A DNA stretch of 64,000 nucleotides from NCBI GenBank assembly GCA_945904015.1, contig CAMDPK010000011.1, forward strand, positions 17,505-81,504. Reading direction: 5' to 3'. The position numbers and the translations under genes were made by a program. This document shows positions 32,101-35,287 of this stretch, in pieces. Below the pieces are notes generated by a model that worked only from the letters and a program-made list of their open reading frames with translations, was not told where the DNA came from and ran no database searches. Positions within the stretch are counted from its first letter, which is position 1. Each line of letters begins with the position of its first letter. The stretch comes from Candidatus Kuenenia stuttgartensis (GTDB lineage Bacteria; Planctomycetota; Planctomycetia; Planctomycetales; Planctomycetaceae).

Positions 32101-32633
32101 GCAGTGGTTCCGGTCCCGGAGGAATTCAACGTCAACGTGATTGTGCCAGGACCACTCGAGATCATCGGCAGCGCATTGACTCCGAGCGGCGACTTAATGA
32201 CGGTCAGCGTCGTGCCATTTTCGGCGACGCCCAACCGAGCCGTGCCGATGCGCAGCACAGCGGCTCCGCCGGAACCGAAGTCCGTCACCGTCGAGGCGGG
32301 ACGGAAGCCGCCGTCATGCCCGGCTTCGTAGATTTGGATTGCACCGAGGGTGCCGGTGTTCAGCGTTTGACCGGGGCTGAACTGGAACAGCAGTTCGCGC
32401 GGCATCTCGGTCAGTGTGGTGCCGTCGGCGATGAACAACCCACCGTTGGGTGTCACCGACACGAAGCTTGGCGGCGTAAGCACCAAGCGCGGTTCAAGCC
32501 CTTCAGCGTGAGCGCTGACAACGATCGGGCCGTGCAACAACTTCTGGTGCTGTTGTGGGCTGAGTCGTTTCAGGCGACGTTTCGAGAAGCGGATTCGGCG
32601 AGAAAATGAGCGCAACCAAGGAGTAAAAAACAT
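8151..32633 (-). CDS. Giant secreted multidomain protein (about 8,160 aa): LEPR motif, metzincin-like protease, beta-helix, cadherin-like and RTX repeats
   Basis: One uninterrupted frame of 8,160 residues from the ATG at 32633 (AGAGG about 10 nt upstream); an in-frame GTG at 32705 lacks a ribosome site. Order: Arg-rich N-terminus with LEPRL at 46-50, a motif seen at the start of large planctomycete surface proteins; beta-rich region; PPC-like domain (about 630-740); metzincin-type zinc site HEVGHVLGLGH at 934-944 with Met-turn SIM at 951-953; a second PPC-like segment; beta-helix regions (about 1270-2060 and 4980-5190); another PPC-like segment (about 2450-2560); a GFPssG module amplified at about 3525-4260; cadherin/Ig-like domains (about 5550-6100); RTX repeats (about 6375-6440); a dozen FENL-GG repeats; and a final RTX block (7880-8145) with an aliphatic C-terminus as in type I secretion substrates. 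No type I secretion genes are in the window. Probably a calcium-stabilised surface or adhesion protein. Confidence 0.9.
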   Translation of the reverse strand: MFFTPWLRSFSRRIRFSKRRLKRLSPQQHQKLLHGPIVVSAHAEGLEPRLVLTPPSFVSVTPNGGLFIADGTTLTEMPRELLFQFSPGQTLNTGTLGAIQIYEAGHDGGFRPASTVTDFGSGGAAVLRIGTARLGVAENGTTLTVIKSPLGVNALPMISSGPGTITLTLNSSGTGTTANGLLSFLQTDPTAKTLLTAELLTDPGTTGNTSLTAFTTLPPFTLTGAGAASALSDFGAGAGFNLQFRANATGPAGNLISLQFVRRDLGSVGATIREPLINVVGNRIEVTLNSNATAFTRASDLISAWGRPANAAANALVTPSVAFQTGASSPSLAALPDGTVLQLSGADQLLTPGYRDLDSGSTREVIYRFGESLGNDRYRIQVIGTGANPLTNAGGEAVNNGADTRLTFTLDLGAQINSVVPQPIIRDQVLTVLNAANVSDGDVLLIDPGTLSTLGTPNLFAFEFDRDAVANVQPGNNRINISAAVTTADIASSIAAAITAALTTQMQGLTAVYTASNNFVTIRGNAFDARLTLSQKTAGAMSVAAGGITQRSNLVNVSFTPEQLSTASATDPRYYQLIDTKGTTSTSDDTVRIPTSVVYDNVHNTAVLDFGGNLPTATYRLQIGASQESDDSLATAIKLGTLYSGSGSGTAAFLGDNGSGAADVDLYQLSANTVGDLTISIAPDASLNSKVELLDSSGTVIAPTAYTDNAAGVAEVFAKTALAANTALNPFYYVRITSSGGPPTGSYQLSVTTTATDPSTGTDNNSSYATATNLGSLGTAGKTISSAITTQFTPIPSEPGANDEPGHRTFPVFPGEPETHNGAFTSSGLTVGSAYRTYNFPDFYGNDPQGNALYNQITPGQKDLVRGFFAILSHYTGLQFEESANGGLGVITGDPRASKPNIFPGGIAGGSAIINAALNNDESWGGGWMNIMMHEVGHVLGLGHSSDLPGSIMAGGSETSGLQTPKPSETLLTDWDIEHFKRSYQSFSADIDLYKFDVTTAGTFSAEVTAERQLPTTSRLDAALTLFRDPFAIAASDFSASGATVTFTAANAGSFGNDIRINVTKSDHLGATNNLPTFTVSGHTINLDLDSSGTTADNLILTWNANAQVNVLVRASLTTAAATGTSNVAANVAASGTVIALGGGNREIITRNDDYYGKDPYLNIQLQPGTYYVGITAKGNTSYDPTVSDSGAGGQSDGAYGLRLGFASDVVSNIVDADSSTATALDGDNDNHSGGAFNFWFESGTTIYVDKATTVAVAQQDGTIAKPFSTIGAATSKAGSRIVVPVAGPAFDAVNNIGINDGDYFTISDGTNPAKTFEFDKDVVANVTTPNIRVNISAAANASDVATAIAAAINGATSGTFFTTAAATIVSTTNAYVDLTSSSTLDVSGVTNPATTSGLLTAQNLIRIVGNGGADNDVATITDNAPYLVGINNTSVTLADGRNFDVPQGATVTIDGGAILKLQSANIDVGSSVANVDRQDGALQLLGTPSRQVYLTSFRNDAIGGNSDASSTGPFAGHWGGIVFRQDSDMNDNVFRDRDGNMVFLNSVFQASLSYGGGQVSVNSVVDVYDPIHILTERPTVAYSTITNSNDAAISADPNSFDDSNGRIGPDIHKNLLGGTAATNNSLNGLFIRIKTDANGTPIDKLSVNARFNDTDITHIITENLEIVGNAGGTLSSNEVQQLDVLGQPTSGFFTLNYNGVAPTERTSITKTITAGQTTMTVADSTTLPAVSNGSYDIIVGAERMRVINIVNNTITVQRGVDGTTAVAHGYNPTGNTLTAAVNAAVVVMPFSGTVGFPTTRPIAIKIDNEEMLLTAAGGVQRGFNGTTPAPHASGATVSVLDNITLSLKTVPLASTATPAQIQAALENLAGVGSGGVNVTGGDLPQAPIYIEFTIQLGSQNIAPLTVNNSPLLESPAVVPMTNGVVKLNTVTEGGVSTARPSGRLMIDPGTVVKLGSARIEAERGTSNLIAEGIDGTPVVFTSIFDDRYGGASGTFDLKKDGFSPFTSANANAPRVGDWGGLVFQVQSHVSLDHAYIAFAGGQTPVQGGTGSFNPLEIHEATARVANTTFEFNANGVSAAGPDGQRGNRETNDAAVIFVLGAQPVLVNNVFKDNNGSVISIDPDAMKAINVTDPGRSTGSLSNFPQFADNQGPLVRLNRMSSDSDNPLLTLNALLGMRVRAGALDTQTVWDDTDIVHILTAAPISLLQTPLVGGIGAGATQFNVTDATVFPATPFTVAIGGEWMTVTAVNGAQLTVNRAATGGSGATAHNGGDQVSLVTGIADFMFHTSGGLRLQSAPDASLVIKLGPSAGFDIGSSKIGLIDIPDRIGASMQIIGTPGFPVVMTSLKDDQVGAGLDPKGFPHTDTDSNDTVLTAAFAAPFGVGNNTLTVVSTSHLPGGNFLAMIDHEVMQLTIVNATTLRILAVGLNGTLATSHNAGTQVGIAPIAGDWDRVLFDKYSNDANFVSVNELEKPLTGGTDINGTVNASLNNAQFLGDLAPNLKAADEHRRGGYEVHGYISVDSPKDVDVYSFTADAGTEIWLDIDKTDPALDTVLEMIDANGNVLARSQGLSNALVPVLTVGTITPTTLTKSVEQGGDFYATTIRDAGMRVTLNGNAGTTNTYFVRVRSNPSSTDQTNTTNLTDLKGGLTSGQYQLQIRLQQRDQQPGVTVQFADIRYATTGVDVKGLPYHSPLTAEAGEIAGDNQNRLGGQYLGNLMASDLNSVGVAGFLAGATDIDFYQLDLGYQAVQIIPGANGLGMQWSGVIDLDWADGLTRPDTTLALFDSNGKVIFVGRSSNVQDDQRAPGQNNDTDLSRGSAGIHDAFIGPISLPAVDDTAQPVRYYLAVVNNEQMPTALTAFFDGNDGQRTVRLEPVDSLKRIAEDHIGFVGYTSNGAQVDPVGAIDASNVGAPSSAVPLININDQYTVSSQVTPMTFQEVALYVQGLNFIETNNPLTANRATRPSRDQGLGTNANSSNLQDVVIRSDGVLYGYRRVNTGNSSTNNGQVGTLVTIDSGTGVVTDVGSDAISAGSPAFQSGVGSQAFEQFTNSDDVDGLTFRRSGNPGPSYDLYYSVRDSGFDATTAGGTVYNSKLYTATNTGSAALNQATGSNLATGIRGDIQLAGTNPASGSGLFFDPAPTSGTINIQTRAQGAQANGVQLIVTSSNNPTRITNVANGVVTVNAFNDGTTFATIQAVVDAVNGVTASTGNLAAQAQQVLTAVTGGVNAATTVRGGQTITALGGSDDPSGQRIQGNVTGLAFDRIDSSGGGILYGVTSGEGTAGRGSQLIEIDRASGVAIIRRDFSSLGIGTGASGFGAAGTNVQPNGSDTGFEGLALGPQNVPIINGTLAADITAGQTTITINLLNTLPTTLPFDLLIGDEMMSVTASSTVGNVATVDVTRDASVDKGHAAGDSISIPGYFKNTLLAVTRDGSLLALNTDATLANIGDSMIAFDGGNSSQTISVAGAPTAGSYFTLSFDDDGLPGTAPQTTAPIAYNAPAVVSQNEIQLVSTAAYGGTYTLSFVDNLYHVTSLQDSIDDVDTSFDVESAAGLPGANFIIRVDNEEMLVQSRAGTTLTIAPLGRGVHGTLAVPHNDTASVFEVLTTATSGATLSTTASGATGAISTTSGTPSDTTFGATGVNPVADINVFDTTGFPSSGMIRIGIEDITYTGITATSFTGVTRGAGGTTIVNHLSGITVTSIATTSGATGVNPVADINVVDTTGFPSSGTIRIGSEEITYAGITAASFTGITRGANGTAIVDHPDGTGIALLSVSSSSSDIYADTTSFPASGTIRIGTEDIIYTGTTGTSFTGVTRGANGTTAASHAVNAPISLVTDSATNLTDINVVDTTGFSAFGTIRIGTEDIIYTGITATSFTGVSRGANGTAIVNHANGSAIFPLSADISAVDTTSFPAFGRIRIGTEDIIYTGTTPTSFTGITRGANGTTIANHAGGATISRVLTTATLTANVSTAAQVAVAVENAITAVHPGAGTVAGSAATLSAGLTGNVTINGTTLNVGSTGNFPNNGLITIDQEQMTYSGKNAAQTQFLNLVRAVNGTAASSHAAGATVTMSVSQLTFSGADLGQRNLDDLTGNPTNLDGNEIQTIATMTGGRQTTMTGPATAISTIINVASTTGFPAAGTILIDGEQITYSTFTGTTAFGSVGTAVTRGVNGTVAAAHSVNAIVYLVTSNVSGAITAVQPTIPVSSTAGFPSTGGTIQIDNEQITYTTLLATQFGNVVTGVTRGANGTTAAAHSNLAAVVPVNTFSLTLNDPILPGTTTIGTFIPFNVTQAVLQADFDAALGRSQAIVTGGPMPGSPFTVQFTGLRANRDMPAILVTPTPQSWNFERQALTMSPSASGRFALTFGPDTTGTMNFNASAATVQAQLNTLASIGANGVTVTSSNGLTLNQGATYYIDFTGTSTLFVDVNQPVITVDLATTTLVGGTVTVTGDVIRGNAASFNAIETRKGLSFSVATFPISTQQDGRLSVFDALVGLPALTAADVTVSAIGAGLPASSDIVQFIGPTYGGTAQPLLIVDNFGMGGVSSASVAISSVPGDYLPDDVIATNATLSGARGLAFSPLDINLWHPTTFTNNSIGHGINATPDNSRDPSDPLKAAPRDLTYGLATNDNKDSYQESVGSANLYFGLETFRTPGGSTTNNYYAYQGSESQLGVLNNIWQNDLTSNVNIRNNYNTPGGAFGRLKTNTIDLSGYTAADKPTFYFNYLLDTGDGTPGGGSNLTDQNMRDSARVFVSTDGGSSWNLVATNNSQLTVVFPAPAAGELGLFLADDSTYGSAAMSANGAVQQLFSTDTWRQARVDLSSFVGSANVQFRFDFSTAGSVGEALDQDAPALPGDGFGHFSEEIGDDVDLAARRGQNNNHGGFYVDDLIVGFAERGEMVTYPTAGGPAAAAPSFTDLYTGFANSRADQQSKIFPAPPVVIGSGTYQFEIRRGAEYMTFGMDAAIPGKVIPSVTTPFDTNDRLIGSQYATIGTAMYTSSVVPGDQNVSRPQGMVVIQGNFVHDISGSGIVVEPGARDNNGSFTYPGVARNTPVANTNRLVTSVMIVNNVLSNYGQNNAGIEFRGDPGNSPQAAVPMGKIVNNTIYGGLVPRGTGILVANNAGPTLMNNIVANTVFGVSVDGTSSPNTDVTTTLFQNNTSNGVVGTNSIQVANPLSPLFLNPSVGNFYLAPSTASDPNRAIDSSLNTRVARGTYTPVTIALGIPTQNLFSPDFDLYGQQRVTDKQPNFDVSAGLGSNIFKDRGAIELADFSGPVASLNVVPDNTTLVPDNQAGVDLDLTNNSMSIDNPPLLTKFVVSLVDPGTLPNAGVGVDDSLVGLLAGSAFTLTQIDITNYTSAIVTGTIAGSVTTLDSSITLSNVSGFPTAAPFSIFVESEAMTVTSIAGNTFFVSRTAPVAHSIGALVTSAAVTGTLALDAATLDPSIELTTATGFPTTAPFTILVDSEAMKVTAINGTTLTVTRPFPVAHLAGALVTYAPQLLVQNVDYTFAYNANNNQSIFTALTVFPSEARYNIKVNNEADPLHPAYANAIRDTAGNTIQPNQLDGTTQFNILVTNGSNDRPLIVLPLTTPSTAEDTEVTLSGASAIQITDADAFLNNGELQVTLTATNGTFKLATIFGLDFSFAAETLPGGSMVPAGSDNAVDAAPAGAGVIAATFRGTLLELQAALDGLSFKPGQDVNDPTGLGAPNDDISLDIAVNDLGNYWVNPVNGTQDSPQTNNLLLPHTRRFIVTAVNDAPVAVFTPPSPFVVLEGATAADIVTAGGNTFASSSLKGPVTADDEVTQTLTYSNFSNNNSGLFTAGGQPAIDSTGKLTFTLLDNDVNGTATVTLRITDNGPAPNANAFVTATFDIQINPVNDDPVAVDDTYVVRAGFTITVNPNGVLANDTDVDLPADTLTVLAITDMPDFFSVFTWNPNGSFTYAPDNSGALTDFFEYTLSDGNGGTDTGRVDIDINQAPVINDQSFTIVENSLSGAVVPGTPVAALDPNPGQAISYSILSIVNQSGTAVPTAFSIVTSGANEGQIAVNDASQMNYEVNQYFDLVVQVADIVSPITETMFDTATIRINLTDLNEQLTVTLAAGFDNVTLVNVGGILHVYESSGMTPANDVVPPMAIATTTDVLITGRNGFSNELTIDFGGSGGTPVPAGGVAFAGGSGAGSDSLKLIKAIGTVGTVIHTFTNASSGTVNVDGKVVTYSGLEPISDELVATDRTFTFSNSADTITLNDSGTNADGKSVLSSTGTSETVIFQNPTNSLTINADGVGGTLGDTLKLLGLDPSLNRGNVTVNGRGGNDTLIGLASSPNTFNMSGPQAGSLNGFNFSNIETLQGGSATDTLSYSGYGAGSPVTVNLATGINPTDLSKISSIEHVIGGAGDDILTGSSGNDTLVGGGGKDLLTGGSGNDSLEGGDGDDVLVDGVGNDNLVGGDDNDRYKLPLLLTPGAIQTLDSSGTGQDTVDFTGAVAGVTFDMDSTAAQTVFGAGTPGVTVTLTGEFSGFVGTSHNDSVKAKLTTLGRTIDGAGQDSLGSDTFTAVSAAAALDWTINGLGSGTIASAGPLTLAFLGLENLVGSASADTFGFAAGGSVPGTINGTGTGNVLSYATYGTAATVNLQTSTATGILAGPTGIVPGFSNLQSYVGNTANTALKDTLTGKNSATDWYITADNTGNFTNAATAPVFTSFENLTGGTGNDRFFLSDTFGVTGTINGGGTPGLDTLSYAAYTTPVSVIVGGIGSTKVGTVLGIETFVGGMTNSDTLTGPNAINTWNLTSSTGGNIANSAGTVVVTYSLFESFNGGASDDTFKISSGVTIGGAIDGKGGKDTLNLSLLGTARTVELTGDDSTGFTGTDTGAITGGFKGINSIIATAATTDSLKGIDDRNATWEIDGSNRYIDQLSGQALEFSAFENFNVGLNSNNTFTVSNGTQTANLIGGGGTDSFIFSDGAKLTGYVDGGAGTDTLSFAPASTGQTFTLTGLGLTDGFNGRVESGSPLTKVISGDFKNIDSIAGGNGGDTLIGRDVAATWTLDAASIYAENVAPFATLPFSSIENLTGGNNSDLFGISGNQSANLNGGAGDDTFRFNEGATLNGTITGGANDDTVSFEGNTTAATIGSIVGSVNLNNLDTIETVIGGDGIDTLIGLTSGSVFDITSEDSGTVTPTGATTPVLTFENFQNLTGSSGADTFKLTGSGFLTGTIDGGLGTDLLNFAGLATGRTVTLAALGGLDGFNGTENTGDALLGGFKNINSITGGSSPDDQFVGAIPDSANPLRDLDAVWDINSSMSYSAGGRTLTFAAWETMTGGRGNDLFTITGIRSGDLHGGGGGGLDTFRFMAGATLAGEIDGDEGNDTLSFVSYTTALNATLGENQSSGYGGGVVLSSNNSNVLTSFRNIDTLLGGTASDTLNGINDITPDDNTAAWKIDGDNFYSSPGLTIDNVLYIDTADYLNFRSFENLIGGDADDTFRILGLSQTVNLSGNGGNDQFILLGDSNVNGIIDGGDGEDTFDLRGKTSGQTVNINSLISLENVIGSSAIDTLVGAPSASTTFVITGLNSGTAGSGSIGFTGFENLQGGTKADRFEFQEDGKITGTINGGAGGDTLQFTDMTSSQAIALTGTGTTDGFTGNAGVTVANFTNIDILFGSSGSDSVRGLNSAATWTSSGATVNYTSSRTINLSDIEVLIGGTAADTFTLSGSTITTADGGSGSDTLVAASLAGNVFTVSGANSGSIGSIAFASIENLRGGSGPDSFVFSNSSGTPSLSGTLDGGTGNDTLSFAGTSLAQAILLTAVGTSDGFKGTATSIPASGFNNINALVGSTAANDSVKGLNAASTWTSSALSVTYKVNTSSRTINIASDIETLLGGTAVDTVTLSGATPIKTVDGGSGNDVINASAVTGNITLIGNVGNDSLTGGSQGDSIDGGVGLDTLSGGGGNDVIAGGDGNDSIDGGAGDDSLDGGIGDDAINGGLSGKDTIRGGAGNDKLDGGAGGTTVGTAPSSALADSDDIIHGGAGNDSILGQGGNDFLFGEAGNDTIDGGDGHDVIDTGSFSANNTSFDTATSLNKVLGGSGNDAIRGGAGKDTLNGGDGNDCIMGGAGADSLLGGTGTGNDVLRGQDGNDTLAGEGGTADSLDGGTGTNSSSTGEFSGDFSAIFSDASFDALIASIP
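8200..9010 (-). repeat. C-terminal RTX block of the giant protein
   Basis: Encodes about 270 residues of repeated GGxGxDxL nonapeptides (GGSGNDVI, GGAGDDSLDGG, GGAGNDKLDGG, GGDGNDCIMGG), the calcium-binding beta-roll of RTX proteins. It ends close to the C-terminus (FDALIASIP), as expected for a type I secretion substrate. Confidence 0.9.
9011..13300 (-). repeat. Degenerate FENL-GG/NIDSI-GG repeats of the giant protein
   Basis: About a dozen copies of a 60-130 residue unit with the pattern FENLxGGxxxDxFxL, then GTIxGGxGxDTLxF, then GFxNIxSIxGGxxxDxLxG. The copies look like RTX-derived units that have lost the strict nonapeptide spacing. They lie between the two clean RTX blocks. Confidence 0.8.
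13310..13515 (-). repeat. Internal RTX block of the giant protein
   Basis: About 68 residues of regular RTX nonapeptides (GGAGDDILTG, GGGGKDLLTGG, GGDGDDVLVDG), about 1,430 residues before the C-terminal block. A second internal beta-roll is predicted. Confidence 0.88.
14350..16000 (-). other. Cadherin/Ig-like domain region of the giant protein
   Basis: Encodes about 550 residues with repeated extracellular beta-sandwich signatures: AVDDTYVVRAG ... VLANDTDVD ... NGSFTYAPD ... FEYTLSDGNGG, and a cadherin-like unit (FTIVENSLSG ... NYEVNQYFDLVVQVAD). Such domains usually serve as stalks or adhesion modules. Confidence 0.75.
19856..22060 (-). repeat. Tandem GFPssG-IrIg-RGanGT module array in the giant protein
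   Basis: About nine consecutive copies of a 60-80 residue module with the pattern DTTGFPSSGTIRIGTE, then YTG, then FTGVTRGANGT and an H about five residues on. Further diverged copies lie elsewhere (near 16200-16560, 22400-22600, 25300-25500, 25800-26000 and 27100-27500). Two adjacent copies are nearly identical in DNA: 21451-21525 and 21661-21735 differ at 3 of 75 positions, a 210-bp (70-codon) period. This points to recent in-frame duplication. Confidence 0.85.
29690..30275 (-). other. Metzincin/matrixin-like protease domain inside the giant protein
   Basis: About 195 residues with the extended zinc motif HExxHxxGxxH (H934, H938, H944 as ligands, E935 as general base) and a downstream SIM Met-turn at 951-953, as in matrixins and serralysins. 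The preceding segment (NQITPGQKDLVRGFFAILSH, then TGLQFEE) resembles the helix before the active site in secreted metzincins. A PPC-like domain flanks each side. Confidence 0.82.
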
Positions 32634-33061
32634 TGGATCACAGCCTCTTGGATAAGAGTTGGGCCCGCTGCGATACCGCCGAGAAAATGGCGTGAGTTTG
32701 GACACGATACTTAGCCGGTCAAAGCGCTGGCAATGGCCGTACTGAAATTCGCGGTCCTACAACCCTCGACTGATCTCAATGGTTCGCAACAAAACGATCT
32801 CCTATGTCGTGCGACACGGAGAGCCGATGTCAAATTCGGACGTCGTGCGACTTGTCCGTTTGTCCGAATCAGCGAAGGACTGCGGTCTGACGAAGATGAC
32901 TTCGGCGGAATCGGCTGGAACCGCCCTACCGATTGCTAGTCGTGAATCGGTCGCACCGGCGCTTCGTCCCGTGACGATCGCTCCGCCGGCATGCGGAGGT
33001 TTCCTGACACGGGAAGTCGTTCGGACGTCTACTTCCGAACTCCCGGACGTGGGCGTCCAGG
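32634..33061. other. Intergenic region upstream of the giant gene
   Basis: No gene is seen. The giant gene's promoter must lie here on the minus strand, but no clear -35/-10 pair was recognised. The end next to the aminotransferase carries a partial repeat with a GGACG/CGTCC hairpin and a GTAGCC edge (minus-strand reading, 33046-33065) that supplies the aminotransferase stop codon. Confidence 0.65.
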
Positions 33062-33982
33062 CTACACGATCACCGTCGGCGGAGAGATCAGCCGAACCCC
33101 TTCGGAGCGAGTCAGCTCGGCAAACAATTCGCTCAGACGTTGGGTCATCGGGCCGTGTTGGCCAGTTCCGATTGTGCGGCCATCGACGTCGATGACGGCG
33201 GCCAGTTCGCCCATCGTGCCGGTGCAGAACATTTCGTCGGCGCGATAGACCTCAGTCAGCGAGAGATCGCGTTCGGCGTGCGGGATGCCGTGCGTGCGGC
33301 AAAGATTCAGCACGGTCGTGCGCGTGATGCCTTCCGGGCAGGCGACCAGTCGGCTGGTGATGACCTCGCCGTGATCGACGAGGAAGACGTGCGTCGCGTT
33401 GGTCTCGGCGACGAAGCCTCGCGTGTCGAGCATCAAGGCGTCATCGGCCCCGGCGTGATTGGCTTCCAGCTTCGCGAGGATCGACTGGATCAAATTGTTG
33501 TGATGAATTTTCGGGTCGAGGCAGTCGGGCGGAAAGCGGCGCACGCTGCTGGTGATGAGTTTCAAGCCCGCTTTGTCGTAGACCGGCGGCTTGTGTTCGG
33601 CGAGCACGATCAGCGTCGGACCTACCGTGTTGAGCCGCGGGTCCATGCCCGATGTGTACTTCACTCCGCGAGTCAGCGTCAGCCGGATGTGGACGCCGTC
33701 GAACATCTGGTTGGCTTCGAGTGTCCGACGAATCTGTTCGATCAGCTCGTCGTCGGCCGGAATCTGCGAGAACGCAAGCGCCTTGGCGGAACCGCGCAAC
33801 CGAGCGAGGTGCTCATGCAATTTGAAGATGCGGCCGGAGTACAACCGCAAGCCTTCCCAGACGGCGTCGCCCCCTTGCACGACCGAATCGAAAGGGCTGA
33901 CTCCCGCTTGGTCGCGATGCACCAGCCGTCCGTTGAGGTTGACGATCAGATCACGATTCAGCGGATTAAATTTCTGGTGCAT
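33062..33982 (-). CDS. Class IV PLP aminotransferase (branched-chain or D-amino acid type)
   Basis: Fold-type IV aminotransferase of 306 residues. The PLP Lys is Lys158 (LDPKIHHNNLIQS), followed by the family stretch DDALMLDTRGFVAETNATHVFLV with Glu193. The N-terminus NGRLVHRDQAGVSPFDSVVQGG is also family-like. Whether it acts on branched-chain amino acids or D-amino acids cannot be decided here. The frame continues upstream to 34057, but that part is read-through of a palindromic repeat, so the ATG at 33982 is preferred although it lacks a clear ribosome site. The TAG stop lies in a GTAGCC repeat edge. Confidence 0.9.
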   Translation of the reverse strand: MHQKFNPLNRDLIVNLNGRLVHRDQAGVSPFDSVVQGGDAVWEGLRLYSGRIFKLHEHLARLRGSAKALAFSQIPADDELIEQIRRTLEANQMFDGVHIRLTLTRGVKYTSGMDPRLNTVGPTLIVLAEHKPPVYDKAGLKLITSSVRRFPPDCLDPKIHHNNLIQSILAKLEANHAGADDALMLDTRGFVAETNATHVFLVDHGEVITSRLVACPEGITRTTVLNLCRTHGIPHAERDLSLTEVYRADEMFCTGTMGELAAVIDVDGRTIGTGQHGPMTQRLSELFAELTRSEGVRLISPPTVIV

Positions 33983-34004
33983 GATTTCGTCACGCGAAGC
34001 CGAC

Positions 34005-34057
34005 GTGGAGCACGTTTTTAACGTGCTCGTCACGGGCACGTTGAAAACGTGCCCCAC
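34005..34057. repeat. GGCACGTT-family palindrome, copy 1
   Basis: Arms 34005-34027 and 34035-34057 are inverted with two mismatches around 7 nt. The architecture equals the GGCAGGTT family but with GGCACGTT/AACGTGCC cores. It lies between two minus-strand genes and creates a spurious N-terminal extension of the aminotransferase frame. Confidence 0.9.
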
Positions 34058-34069
34058 GTCATTGCCGCC

Positions 34070-35158
34070 CTATTTGTTTTCGGGCGGGGCATCTGCCCCA
34101 GCGTCTTTCGCCGGAATCTTCTCAGCCGCCGCGATTTTGGGAACTCGTTTCACGACCGGAACGCGGATGTCGTCCGGCTGATAAATCCATTCGGGTTCGC
34201 CATCGACGTGGTACTCTTTTTCCTGGGTATTTCGTTCGTCGCCGGGTCGCCAGAAGCGTTGGATCAGCGTCTTGCGCCAGATGATCGGCTTCTCTTCGTC
34301 ATCGGTCACTCGATCATAGGTCGTCGTGTAGAACCAGATGTTGGCCTCGGGATCGGCTGGGCCGGGTTTCTTTTCGTCGAAGAGGTTGTAGGTTTCGGAG
34401 GCGGCTTTCCAGGGAGATTTGCTGTCCCAGATTTGGTCCGAGAACGTGAGCTTGCCTTCCTTCACTCGATCCACGAGCGCCTGGTAGGTGACCGGGCCAC
34501 GCACCAGTTTGTAGCCGTTCGAGAATCCCGACAGCATGATCGTGAAGCGGTCGGCCGCGGGATCGACACCGCGCCACATCGCGACTCCGTAGTGCATTTG
34601 CGGTGGCATTCCAGGTGCCGCTTCGTTGGGGATAGCTCCGGAGATCTTCACGCTGTTCTTCAGCACAATGCCCAGAGGCAAGTGTGACGTTTTGCCTTCT
34701 TGTTCGCGTTTGCGAATTTCTTTTTCGGCGGCAGGGATCAGGCGATCGTCGTAGATGTTCTGCGGCCCGTTGTCCTGCGTGATGAGCGAAATCTCAGGGA
34801 TAAACAGCGGCGGAGTGACTTCCGGGTCGAAGGTGTTCGTGGACGGTGCCTCGGTTTCTTCTTTGACTTCGCCAAGCCCCCGGTTCACGACTCGGTACAT
34901 CAAGTAGATGACGGATTCTATGCGCTTCTTGCCGGTCTTTGGGTCGGGCAGTTCAACCTTGATTTGCCGCAGAGATTTGTACTGGACCTCCAAGACCCAC
35001 AAGTTGGACTGGCTGGCTCGTTCATCGCCAGTGGTTTGGGACGACGCGACATACTTGAAGCCATAGTCCGGCTCCTTCTCCTGAGCGTGGCAGAGAGATA
35101 CAGCCAGACTGGAGCAACCCGCCGCCAACAGACAAACGCAAGCGATGATTCGTGGCAT
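34070..35158 (-). CDS. Secreted protein of unknown function
   Basis: A 362-residue protein with an N-terminal signal peptide (MPRIIACVCLLAAGCSSLAV, cleavage likely near CHA-QE; AAGC may alternatively be a lipobox). The mature part is soluble, with no known catalytic motif. Segments such as WVLEVQYKSLRQIKVELPDP and YLMYRVVNRG suggest beta structure. The frame stays open to 35884 but the upstream part lies opposite the YggS gene and is not protein-like. It diverges from the YggS-family gene. The family is not recognised. Confidence 0.8.
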   Translation of the reverse strand: MPRIIACVCLLAAGCSSLAVSLCHAQEKEPDYGFKYVASSQTTGDERASQSNLWVLEVQYKSLRQIKVELPDPKTGKKRIESVIYLMYRVVNRGLGEVKEETEAPSTNTFDPEVTPPLFIPEISLITQDNGPQNIYDDRLIPAAEKEIRKREQEGKTSHLPLGIVLKNSVKISGAIPNEAAPGMPPQMHYGVAMWRGVDPAADRFTIMLSGFSNGYKLVRGPVTYQALVDRVKEGKLTFSDQIWDSKSPWKAASETYNLFDEKKPGPADPEANIWFYTTTYDRVTDDEEKPIIWRKTLIQRFWRPGDERNTQEKEYHVDGEPEWIYQPDDIRVPVVKRVPKIAAAEKIPAKDAGADAPPENK

Positions 35159-35287
35159 GTGTCGCCATCCTGCGAAGTGAGATTCCGTTCCGACGGAGCC
35201 GCCGGAAATCGTGTCGGACTCTATTCGTGACGTCGCCGAAGGGTCAATACGTTGTCGGGGCTGGCCGACCGCCTCAGAATGCTCCGC

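Noticed and set aside
33983..34057. A 25-residue extension of the aminotransferase (GHVFNVPVT...)
   Set aside because: It is translation of a GGCACGTT palindrome; the family N-terminus begins at the ATG at 33982.
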